A stretch of DNA of 64,000 nt from CAMDPA01 sp964574325. GTDB lineage: Bacteria; Pseudomonadota; Alphaproteobacteria; Rhizobiales; Hyphomicrobiaceae. This document shows positions 51,130-59,518 of the stretch, piece after piece. The notes under the pieces are model-generated. The model saw only the letters and a program-made list of their open reading frames with translations. It was not told the origin of the DNA and did no database searches. The stretch spans positions 14,828-78,827 of the forward strand of contig CAZNMY010000017.1 of NCBI GenBank assembly GCA_964574325.1. The letters are read 5' to 3'. A program made the translations under genes and the position numbers. Position 1 is the stretch's first letter. Each line of letters opens with the position of its first letter.

Positions 51130-53523
51130 GTGGACAGCATCAAGTCATTCTCGCAACGCGTCGCCGACGCCGTGACGATGTTCACGGTCTCGGCGATCTG
51201 CCTCGTGCTCCTCCTGTTCGTCGCACACGGCACGGTCACGAAGACCTACGAGCAGCTCATCACGGAAAAGCTGCTCGCCCAGGGCCAGCTCGTGCAGAGT
51301 TCGCTCGAGAACTTCATCAGACCCGGCCTTCCCCTCCGCCAGTACGTCGGCTTCCAGCAGCAGACCGACACGATGGTGAAGAACGACGAGATGCTGGACT
51401 CGATGGCGGTGTACGATCGCGACGGCGAGGCCATCTTCATGACGTCGGATTCGCGCACGCGTGCGCTGCCGCCGACCGACGAGCGCTCGCTGCAGAACGA
51501 CCTCGCCACCGTGCGCAGCAACGCCGCGCTTCTCCAGGTCGTACTGCCGTTGCGCAACAAGTTCGAACGCGTCGGCGACCTCGTCGTCACGGTCAATCGC
51601 GCGCTGATCGCGCAGAAGGTCGACAGTTATTTCCAGGTGGCGATCTACGTCGCCATGATCGCAGCCGTCGGCTTCGGCATCCTGATGGCGACAGGCTGGG
51701 TCGGCGGCATCGGCCAGGGATCGCGCCGCGTCGCCTTCGCTTTCGCCGCCACGTATCTCTGCGTCGCCGCCACGATCGCACTGACGATGGTCAGCGTCTT
51801 CTCCTCCGGCGCTCAGTCCAAGGGGCGCGCACTTGCGGATTCGCTCAGCCAGCGCCTCGACGACATCGTGAATTTCGGACTTCAGCTCGACCAGGTCGAG
51901 GGCCTCGACGAGGTGCTCACCGAGTACCGCCGGCTCAACCCCGACGTGACCGCCGCCGGCGTTACCGTCAACGGCCGGATCGTCGTCCATTCCGATCCTG
52001 CCCAGATCGGCCGCTATTGGTCGAGCGACCCGTCGACCCACGAATACAAGTCGGATCTCACGCCGCCCAATCATCCGCGCGCGTCGAGCGTCGTACTTTC
52101 GGTGCCGAAAGCCATCGTCTATTGGCAGGTGCTGCGCAGCGTGAAGAACTTCGCCGCGCTGTTCGTGGCCTCGAGCCTGTTCGCCTTCCTTTTCATGCAG
52201 GTAGCCCAGGCGATCCAGCAGGCGATGCGCAGCGCGGAGAACCGTAAGGTTTCCTGGCAGGAGATCGCCGCCCTCGACCTCGTGAAGCCGATCTTCTTCC
52301 TCGCCGTCTTCGTCGATCACCTCGCTTACGCATTCCTGCCGCAGTTCGTGAACGAGATCGTGAATCGTCAGGCCCTGCCGGCGAACTATGTCGCCGTGCC
52401 GTTCATGGCGTACTACCTGTGTTTCGCGCTCGCGCTGATGCCCGCGGGCCGCTACGAGCTGCGCTTCGGATCGCGCCCCCTGATCATCGGCGGCCTGATG
52501 CTGACTGCGGTCGGCTTCCTGATGATGGCGGCCGTGCCGACCTTCGAGTTCGTCGTGATCGCCCGCTCCGTCACCGGTATCGGGCAGGGCATGCTGTTCA
52601 TCGGCATCCAGTCGTTCGTGCTGGCCAAGTCGGCGCCCGAGCACAGGACGAAGGCGAACACCATCATCGTGTTCGGCTTCCAGGCCGGTATGATTTCTGG
52701 CATGGCGATCGGATCGCTGCTCGTGGGCCAGATCGCACCGATCGGCGTGTTCCTGCTCGGCTTCCTGATCGCCGGCATCGTCGTGTCCTATTCTCTGCTC
52801 GTGCTGCCCAGCAACGACCGCAACCTCGTCGTCAACAACAAGCAGGTCTCCGCCGGCGAAATCTGGCGCGAGATCGGCGTGATGATGCGGGACGCCAAAT
52901 TCCGGCGCTCGATCCTGCTGATCGGCATTCCCGCGAAGGCCGTCCTGACCGGTGTCGTCCTGTTCGCCATGCCGCTCATCCTCTATGCCCGCGGCTTCGC
53001 GCAAGAGGATATCGGCCAGATCACGATGATCTATGCAGCCTCCGTCATCGTCTCCAGCATGTGGGCAGCGAAGGTCGCCGACGCCAACTCCAATACCGGC
53101 GCGATCCTGTCGTGGGGAGCGATCCTCACGGCCGTCGGCCTCGCCACGATTGCCGCCTGCGGCTGGTCACCGATCGCCACCATGCAGCAGGCGCAGACCG
53201 TGACGACGCTGCTGACGGTCACGGGCATCTGCCTGATCGGCGTCGCCCACGGCCTGATCAATGCCCCCGTCGTCACGCATGTCACGCAGACGGCCGTCGC
53301 CGAACGCAGCGGCAGCAGCCAGGTCGGCGCAGCCTATCGCTTCATGGAGCGGGCTGGCCACACGCTCGGCCCCATCATCATGGGCCAGTTGTTCGTGCAG
53401 GTCGGCGTGTCCTACGTCGCATTCGCCTGGGTCGCACTGGCGATCCTGGTCCTCGGCATCCTGTTCCTCATCAGCTCGCGCAACGAGCAATCCGAGAATT
53501 CCATCCGCCCGGAGTATGCCTGA
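51130..53523 (+). CDS. MFS protein with two N-terminal extracytoplasmic sensor-like segments
   Basis: 797 residues from a GTG at 51130 with AAGGAA upstream. The first 370 residues are not transporter: TM1 (about 14-33), an extracytoplasmic part (about 34-168, with LDSMAVYDRDGEAIFMT), TM2 and TM3 (about 170-193, 200-222), a second outside segment (about 225-340, with GVTVNGRIVVHSDPAQIGRYW), and TM4 (345-365). Both outside parts look like PAS/Cache folds of chemoreceptors. A full 12-helix MFS domain follows (about 376-790) with LAKSAPEHRTKAN in the first MFS loop region. Family length is about 400, so this is double size. Its stop overlaps the next ATG. Confidence 0.8.
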   Translation: MDSIKSFSQRVADAVTMFTVSAICLVLLLFVAHGTVTKTYEQLITEKLLAQGQLVQSSLENFIRPGLPLRQYVGFQQQTDTMVKNDEMLDSMAVYDRDGEAIFMTSDSRTRALPPTDERSLQNDLATVRSNAALLQVVLPLRNKFERVGDLVVTVNRALIAQKVDSYFQVAIYVAMIAAVGFGILMATGWVGGIGQGSRRVAFAFAATYLCVAATIALTMVSVFSSGAQSKGRALADSLSQRLDDIVNFGLQLDQVEGLDEVLTEYRRLNPDVTAAGVTVNGRIVVHSDPAQIGRYWSSDPSTHEYKSDLTPPNHPRASSVVLSVPKAIVYWQVLRSVKNFAALFVASSLFAFLFMQVAQAIQQAMRSAENRKVSWQEIAALDLVKPIFFLAVFVDHLAYAFLPQFVNEIVNRQALPANYVAVPFMAYYLCFALALMPAGRYELRFGSRPLIIGGLMLTAVGFLMMAAVPTFEFVVIARSVTGIGQGMLFIGIQSFVLAKSAPEHRTKANTIIVFGFQAGMISGMAIGSLLVGQIAPIGVFLLGFLIAGIVVSYSLLVLPSNDRNLVVNNKQVSAGEIWREIGVMMRDAKFRRSILLIGIPAKAVLTGVVLFAMPLILYARGFAQEDIGQITMIYAASVIVSSMWAAKVADANSNTGAILSWGAILTAVGLATIAACGWSPIATMQQAQTVTTLLTVTGICLIGVAHGLINAPVVTHVTQTAVAERSGSSQVGAAYRFMERAGHTLGPIIMGQLFVQVGVSYVAFAWVALAILVLGILFLISSRNEQSENSIRPEYA

Positions 53524-54827
53524 TGTTCCCAAGCAAGCTCACGAGCCGCATCGCCTCCGGCGTGCTGGCACTCACGATTGCCGTCACGGCCGCGTTGGTC
53601 TCGATTACTCCTGCTCATGCGACCGTGACGTTGACGGACTGGTTCCGCCTGCACAAGGGGTCGACCAAAGACTGGGACATCGTCGTTCAGTCGGGCAACA
53701 CCAACGTCGTCAGGATCAAGCCGAAGCGGCTCTCGTCCTCGCAGCCGCTGCGCCGCATCATGGTTCTCTATCCACGCCGCTCGTCCGCGTACGACACGGC
53801 GATGTCGACGTTCCTCAACGTGATCCAGGACAAGCGCCTCAACGCCGAGTTCACGGTCATCAACTTCCTGACGGACGACGTGCGGGGCAAGTCCGCGCTC
53901 GAGTTCGCAGAGAGCAGCAACTTCGACCTGATCCTGTCGATGGGATCGGAATCGACGGCATGGCTGTGGACCAACTATCGCGGCGGCAAGCTGCCGGTCG
54001 TCACCGTGTGCTCGAAAGATCCCGTTCTGCTCGGCCAGTCCGCCGCCTACGATGTCGGCAGCAATACCAACTTCGCCTTCACGTCGCTGAACATGCCGAT
54101 CGACGCGCAGATGTCCTACGTGCTGCGTCTCAGGCCGCAACTCAAGAACCTCGCTATCCTCGTCGATGCCAACAACGTCAGTGCAGTCCAGACCCAGGCC
54201 GCGCCGGCGAAGGAGTATCTGAAGGCGCGCGGCATCCGGGTGCTGGACATCGCGGTCAAGAACCCCTCGAAGGTCAAGGAAGAGCTGACGGTTCAGGTGC
54301 GCGATGCGGTCAACACCATGCGCAAGAACGACGTCGATCTCTCCAACAGCCTGTTCTGGATCACGGGCTCGACGCTTCTGTTCGGCGAAATCGGCACGAT
54401 CAACCAGCATTCGTTCCGCGTTCCCGTGCTCAGCACCGTGACGGACGTCGTGCAGGAAGGCGACGAGAGTGCGGTGCTGTCGGTCGGCATCAGCTTCGAG
54501 AGCAACGCGCACCAGGCCGCCATCTACGCCGCCGACGTGCTCGACGGCCGCCGCGCTGCCGGCGCCCTTCCCGTCGGCGTCGTGACCCCGCCCGACGTCG
54601 CCATCAGCTTCCGCAAGGCGCGCGAGATCGGCATGCGCATTCCATTCTCGCTTTTCGAAAGTGCGACGACCATCTTCGACAACGAGGGCAAGCTCGTCCG
54701 TTCGAACGGCACTGTCCCGGTCGCAAACGCGAGCGCCGCTCCGGGCGTCGCGAACGCAACGCCGGCAGGCTCGCCGACAGTACCTCCGGCCGCCGCGCCG
54801 GCAGCCGGCACCACCTCGCTCCATTGA
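53523..54827 (+). CDS. Periplasmic binding protein of the TrpX/ABC_sub_bind type
   Basis: 434 residues. The ATG shares one base with the stop of the MFS gene (TGATG). The signal peptide ends near PAHAT (34). The mature protein has two alternating alpha/beta lobes: RRIMVLYPRRSSAYDTAMST and FDLILSMGSESTAWLW, then VVTVCSKDPVLLG and LAILVDANNVSAVQTQAAPA, as in the tryptophan-binding TrpX group (PF04392). The last 45 residues are a low-complexity tail of Ala, Pro, Ser and Thr. No ABC permease or ATPase gene is present, so it most likely delivers a ligand to the adjacent sensor-MFS protein, or signals its presence. Confidence 0.78.
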   Translation: MFPSKLTSRIASGVLALTIAVTAALVSITPAHATVTLTDWFRLHKGSTKDWDIVVQSGNTNVVRIKPKRLSSSQPLRRIMVLYPRRSSAYDTAMSTFLNVIQDKRLNAEFTVINFLTDDVRGKSALEFAESSNFDLILSMGSESTAWLWTNYRGGKLPVVTVCSKDPVLLGQSAAYDVGSNTNFAFTSLNMPIDAQMSYVLRLRPQLKNLAILVDANNVSAVQTQAAPAKEYLKARGIRVLDIAVKNPSKVKEELTVQVRDAVNTMRKNDVDLSNSLFWITGSTLLFGEIGTINQHSFRVPVLSTVTDVVQEGDESAVLSVGISFESNAHQAAIYAADVLDGRRAAGALPVGVVTPPDVAISFRKAREIGMRIPFSLFESATTIFDNEGKLVRSNGTVPVANASAAPGVANATPAGSPTVPPAAAPAAGTTSLH

Positions 54828-54917
54828 CACCAGAGCGGCATGGCCCGCGCGCCCTTACTCGGGCTGCAGGCGTGCCCATGCTTCTGACGAGTTCTTATTG
54901 TGGAAGGGATGCGGAAC

Positions 54918-57074
54918 ATGACCGCAGCAGCACAACGTCCCGTGGAGGCGCTCGCGGGGAGCGAGCCTCTCACGCAGGCAACGTCGATGCGTGAACGGCT
55001 GGGCCGGCAAATCATCGCTCTCGGTAACCGCATCGCCGGAACCGACCCGGCCAAGGCTGCTTCGGCGTCCGCCACCGGCAACGATCGCTTCGCCTCGCTC
55101 GCGTCGATGATTCCCGGCGTCGTCTACCAGCGCATCGTGGAGCCCAACGGCGACATCCGCTATACTTACATGAGCGAGGGTGCGCGCGAGATGTTCGGCG
55201 TCGCGCCCGACGACGTCATGGAAGATCCCGAGGCGCTGTTCAGGACCTACAGCGACGACTACAAATCGAACTTCCGCCAGCGCCTTCTCGCAGCCTCCAA
55301 AACCCTCACCACCTGGGACGTCGAGGCTTCCGTCGTCGCGCCCGATGGCCAGATGCGCTACACGCACGCGATCGCAAAGCCCGAACGGCTGCGCGACGGA
55401 TCCGTGCTCTGGACCGGTCTCATTCTCGATGCGACCCGCATCAAGAACGCGGAAGAAAAACTCAAGGCAGCCAATCGTTCGGTGGAGGCCGCCAATCAGG
55501 CCAAATCGATGTTCCTGGCCAACATGAGCCACGAGATCCGCACACCTATGAACGGCGTGCTGGGCATGGCCGATCTCCTCCTCAAGACGGACCTGAACGG
55601 CCACCAGCAGCGCCTGCTCTCCACGCTCAAGCATTCCGCGCAGACGCTGCTCGCCATCATCAACGACGTGCTCGACATCTCGCGGATCGAAGCCGGCCGC
55701 TTCGATCTCGAGCACGAGCAATTCGATCTCCATCGCTGCCTCGAAGACGCGATCGACCTGTGCGCGAGCGCTGCCTACAAGAAGGGCCTCGAGATCAGCA
55801 TGATCGCCGAGGGCGGACTGCCGGTCCTGGTCAAGGGCGACGGCGGACGGCTGCGGCAGGTGCTGATCAATCTCGTCGGCAACGCGGTGAAGTTCACGCA
55901 GTCCGGAGAGGCGACGCTGCGGGCGAGTTCGGGCCCCATCGAGAACGGCCGTGCCATGGTGACGATCGAAGTGGTCGACACCGGCATCGGCATCGACGCC
56001 GCGGCGAGGCAGAAGCTGTTCGCCCCGTTCGCGCAGGCCGACAGCTCGATCAGCCGCAGGTTTGGTGGAACCGGTCTGGGCCTCGCGATCACACGCCATC
56101 TCATCACGCTGATGAACGGCACGGTCGAGATCGACAGCGAGGTCGGCAGAGGCACCAAGGTCATCGTGAAGGTGCCGCTCGAGGTGATCACTCATCGGCG
56201 GCCGACCGTGCAGATCGAGCCGCTCAGCGACCAGCGCATCCTGATCGTCGACGACCGCGCTCGAGTTCGCGAGACGATCGCATCGAAGCTGCACGGAACC
56301 GGCGCCCTGCTCGCGTTCGCGGCCTCTGAGGAAGAGACGATCCAGGCGCTCGAGCGGGCAGCATCCGATGCCAACCCCTACTCGGCCGTCATTCTCGACC
56401 GGCTCCGCCCCGGCACCGACAGCCTCGACCTGAACGAAAAGCTGAAGGGCTGTCTGTCGTCCACCCGGACGACGCTGATCAACGTCGTATCGATGAACTG
56501 GCGAGGCAGCGACGAACAGGCGAGCCTCATCACCTTGTCCAAACCGATCCGGCAGAGCGACATCCTCTCCGTGCTGCGCCACCGCATGCCGCTCCACATG
56601 CGCAAGAGTGCTTCCGGGCCGGACACGGAAGCGGCCACGGCACCGCCGGTCAATCTCGGCCTCAAGGTGCTGCTCGCTGAGGACAATCCGGTCAACCAGG
56701 AGGTCGCCCGGGAATATCTGGCGGGCTACGGCTGCTCGGTAACCATCGCCCAGGACGGCGAGGAGGCGATCGAATTCCTCACCCGTGGCAGGTTCGACAT
56801 CGTGCTCATGGACTGCCAGATGCCCGTTATGGACGGCCTCACGGCGGTTCGGCGATTCCGCGAGCTGGAGAACAGCGAGCAGCGGCCCCGCATGCCGATC
56901 ATCGCGGCGACTGCGAACGCCTATGACAGTGACCGGCTCGACGCGTTGGCGGCCGGCATGGACGACTATCTCATCAAGCCGTTCAGCGATGCCGCACTGC
57001 TCGAAATGCTGCAGAAGTGGCAGTCGGCCAGTCCGCGCAATGCCGGAAGGGCCGGCCCGGACAAACGAAAATAA
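54918..57074 (+). CDS. Soluble hybrid histidine kinase: PAS, HisKA, HATPase, two receiver domains
   Basis: 718 residues from the ATG at 54918, with GGAAGGG upstream. PAS about 60-172 (MIPGVVYQRIVEPNGDIRYT), HisKA with NMSHEIRTP (202-210, phosphorylated His205), HATPase with N-box NLVGNAVKF (318-326), DTGIGID (354-360) and FGGTGLGLA (382-390). Receiver 1 (438-555) starts ILIVDDRARV and has Asp494 and Lys542 but reads VILDRLRPG, a weak match. Receiver 2 (583-705) is canonical: LLAEDN, Asp632 in VLMDCQMPVMDG, YLIKPFS. No TM helix or signal peptide is present, so input must come through the PAS domain or protein contact. The gene lies 90 bases after the binding-protein gene. A partner output regulator is not nearby. 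Confidence 0.9.
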   Translation: MTAAAQRPVEALAGSEPLTQATSMRERLGRQIIALGNRIAGTDPAKAASASATGNDRFASLASMIPGVVYQRIVEPNGDIRYTYMSEGAREMFGVAPDDVMEDPEALFRTYSDDYKSNFRQRLLAASKTLTTWDVEASVVAPDGQMRYTHAIAKPERLRDGSVLWTGLILDATRIKNAEEKLKAANRSVEAANQAKSMFLANMSHEIRTPMNGVLGMADLLLKTDLNGHQQRLLSTLKHSAQTLLAIINDVLDISRIEAGRFDLEHEQFDLHRCLEDAIDLCASAAYKKGLEISMIAEGGLPVLVKGDGGRLRQVLINLVGNAVKFTQSGEATLRASSGPIENGRAMVTIEVVDTGIGIDAAARQKLFAPFAQADSSISRRFGGTGLGLAITRHLITLMNGTVEIDSEVGRGTKVIVKVPLEVITHRRPTVQIEPLSDQRILIVDDRARVRETIASKLHGTGALLAFAASEEETIQALERAASDANPYSAVILDRLRPGTDSLDLNEKLKGCLSSTRTTLINVVSMNWRGSDEQASLITLSKPIRQSDILSVLRHRMPLHMRKSASGPDTEAATAPPVNLGLKVLLAEDNPVNQEVAREYLAGYGCSVTIAQDGEEAIEFLTRGRFDIVLMDCQMPVMDGLTAVRRFRELENSEQRPRMPIIAATANAYDSDRLDALAAGMDDYLIKPFSDAALLEMLQKWQSASPRNAGRAGPDKRK

Positions 57075-57253
57075 GACGAAAGCGTGACTTCTTGCCTATG
57101 GACGGCAGGGACGGGACCGACTAGACAATCAATGACTTATTGCGCTGCAGCAATCCATGCTGCAGGCGCGCAACTGCCGGCCCCGGTCAACGGGTTTACC
57201 GGTGGTACGAGTGGTCAACGGCGTGTTGCCGACAGGCGTTGGGGTCGAGGACG

Positions 57254-58609
57254 ATGGCCGGGCAGAAAAAGCTCTACGTCAAGACGTTCGGCTGCCAGAT
57301 GAACGTCTATGACAGCGAGCGCATGGGCGAAGCCCTGGCGTCCGCCGGCTACACCGTCACCGACGACATCGGCGATGCCGAGCTGGTCGTCCTCAACACC
57401 TGCCATATCCGGGAAAAGGCCGTCGACAAGGTCTATTCCGACCTCGGCCGCATCCACCAGATCAAGCAGGCACGCGCCGGAGAGGGGCTCGAGACCCTGA
57501 TCGCGGTCACCGGCTGTGTAGCTCAGGCTGAAGGTGCCGAGATCATCGCCCGGGCGCCGCAGGTGGACATCGTGGTGGGGCCGCAGAGCTATCACCGCCT
57601 GCCCGACATCGTCGCCAGGGCGCTCGCAGGTGAACACGTCGTCGACACCGAATTCCCCGACGAAGACAAGTTCACCAGACTTCCCGAGCGGACGTCGACG
57701 CCTTCCCCCGCCACCGGCCCGTCCGCAGCGTTTCTGACGGTGCAGGAGGGATGCGACAAGTTCTGCACGTTCTGCGTCGTGCCCTATACGCGCGGCATGG
57801 AGCTGTCGCGGCCCGTCGATGCCGTCGAAGCGGAGGCGCGGCGGCTCGTCTCGCGCGGCGTCCGCGAGTTGACCCTGCTCGGCCAGAACGTCAACGGCTA
57901 TCACGGCACGGGGCCGGACGGCCGTCAGTGGTCGCTTGCCCGGCTGATGGATCGCCTCGCCGGCATCGAAGGGCTCGAGCGGCTGCGCTACATGACGAGC
58001 CACCCCCGCGACATGAGCGACGACCTGATCGCGGCCCACCGTGACAATCCCAAGTTGATGCCCTACCTGCACCTGCCGTTTCAGGCGGGTTCCGACCGCA
58101 TCCTCGCGGCCATGAACCGCAAGCACACCGCGGCCGACTATCTCCGCCTCGTCGAGCGCATCCGCGCGCAGCGGCCGGATATCGCTCTGTCGACCGATAT
58201 CATCGTCGGCTTCCCCGGCGAAACGGATGCGGAATTCGAGGCGACGCTCGATGTCGTCCGTTCGGTTGGTTTCGCGCAGGCCTATTCGTTCAAATACAGC
58301 GCCCGCACCGGCACGCCGGCCGCCAGTCTCGACGGTCAGGTCGATCCCGATGTCGCCAACGATCGTCTGCAGAGGCTGCAGCATCTGCTCGGCGAGCAGC
58401 AGGCGAGCTTCAACGCGGACTGCGTGGGCAAGGTGTTCCCCGTTCTGTTCGAGCGCGTCGGCCGGCGCGAGGGCCAACTCGTCGGCCGCTCGCCCTACCT
58501 CCAGCCGGTGCACGCCAAAGCCGAGACCTCCCTCTTGGGACAGATCATACCGGTGACGATCTCTTCGGCCCGGCCACGCAGCCTCGCGGGCGAAGTGATC
58601 GCGGCCTGA
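57254..58609 (+). CDS. miaB: tRNA-2-methylthio-N6-dimethylallyladenosine synthase
   Basis: 451 residues from the ATG at 57254. The N-terminal domain holds the second cluster ligands Cys14, Cys50 and Cys88 (TFGCQMNVYD, NTCHIREKA, TGCVAQ). The radical SAM motif CDKFCTFC has Cys167, Cys171 and Cys174. A TRAM domain covers the last 70 residues. This is the complete MiaB set; it adds the methylthio group at C2 of i6A37 in tRNA. In alphaproteobacteria miaB usually precedes phoH and ybeY; here an OMP gene is inserted before phoH. Confidence 0.95.
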   Translation: MAGQKKLYVKTFGCQMNVYDSERMGEALASAGYTVTDDIGDAELVVLNTCHIREKAVDKVYSDLGRIHQIKQARAGEGLETLIAVTGCVAQAEGAEIIARAPQVDIVVGPQSYHRLPDIVARALAGEHVVDTEFPDEDKFTRLPERTSTPSPATGPSAAFLTVQEGCDKFCTFCVVPYTRGMELSRPVDAVEAEARRLVSRGVRELTLLGQNVNGYHGTGPDGRQWSLARLMDRLAGIEGLERLRYMTSHPRDMSDDLIAAHRDNPKLMPYLHLPFQAGSDRILAAMNRKHTAADYLRLVERIRAQRPDIALSTDIIVGFPGETDAEFEATLDVVRSVGFAQAYSFKYSARTGTPAASLDGQVDPDVANDRLQRLQHLLGEQQASFNADCVGKVFPVLFERVGRREGQLVGRSPYLQPVHAKAETSLLGQIIPVTISSARPRSLAGEVIAA

Positions 58610-58713
58610 GCCTCCACCGCCCGGCTCCAAACAGTTCTGCACTGTTGCGGGCTGGCCGCACGTCACGCCTGGAACTGTGCTAGCGAATCGGCTCGTCCTT
58701 GTTCGAGGTTGCC

Positions 58714-59322
58714 ATGTCATCAGTCATCAAGTCGCTGCGGCGTTCACTCCTCGCGCTTTCTGCATCCGCCGTCCTGGCCGGCGGCGCTCAGGCGCAGGTG
58801 TTCGGTACGGGACCATGGACCGGGCTCTATGTCGGCGCACACGGCGGGCACGGCTGGAACGGCAGCTCGGGCGTCGATCTCAGCGGATGGGCCGGTGGCG
58901 TCCATGCCGGCTATAATCTCCAGCTCGGATCGATCGTCCTCGGCGTCGAGGGCGACTACACCTGGAGCAACCTCGACGGCTCGAGCCAACTGGCCAACCT
59001 GCCCCTCGATGGCGCCGTCGACAGCTTGTGGAGTATCCGCGGGCGGCTCGGCTACTCGTTCGCCAATTCGGTGATGATCTATGGCACGGCCGGCTACGGC
59101 GGCTTCGACACATCGGTCAGGACGCTCGTCAGTGGCATCAGCCTGACCGGCAGCACCAGCGTCTCATCGGTCGTCGTGGGGGCCGGCGCAGAACTGCTGC
59201 TGACGCGGAGCATCATGCTGCGCCTCGAAGGCCTGCGCTACATCGGCGACGGCAACAGCTGGACGACCGGCGGCGACGGCGATGTCACCATCCTGCGCGC
59301 CGGCGTGTCCTACAAGTTCTGA
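58714..59322 (+). CDS. Outer-membrane beta-barrel protein (porin-like, Omp25/31 type)
   Basis: 202 residues from ATG 58714 with GAGG upstream. A signal peptide ends at GAQAQ (33). The mature part starts WTGLYVGAHGGHGWN and shows alternating hydrophobic strands (YNLQLGSIVLGVEGDYTW, RLGYSFANSVMIYGTAGYGG) ending in AGVSYKF, the C-terminal Phe needed for insertion by BAM. It fits small eight-stranded barrels of the Omp25/31-like group common in Hyphomicrobiales. The gene lies between miaB and phoH, which are usually adjacent. Confidence 0.85.
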   Translation: MSSVIKSLRRSLLALSASAVLAGGAQAQVFGTGPWTGLYVGAHGGHGWNGSSGVDLSGWAGGVHAGYNLQLGSIVLGVEGDYTWSNLDGSSQLANLPLDGAVDSLWSIRGRLGYSFANSVMIYGTAGYGGFDTSVRTLVSGISLTGSTSVSSVVVGAGAELLLTRSIMLRLEGLRYIGDGNSWTTGGDGDVTILRAGVSYKF

Positions 59323-59518
59323 CGCGGCTCTGCCGACGCGGTCTGGATCCCTCCGCTCGCGACGGGGCCGATGGCCGCTGTGGACACTGTCACATCTTAG
59401 CCACGGGATGGTCTTAGAACCATCTCCAGTCCAGCGCGTTCGTATGCTAGCTTGAATGCGCCGCTGGGACTCAGTCGGTGAGCCGACTGCCCCCTGCGTC
59501 GATGGTTTAGCTCCAAGC

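Noticed and set aside
51145..53004. 619-codon open frame on the minus strand
   Set aside because: Antisense of the sensor-MFS gene; strongly charged, no hydrophobic core.
54855..56597. 580-codon open frame on the minus strand
   Set aside because: Antisense of the hybrid kinase gene, whose motifs are all on the plus strand.
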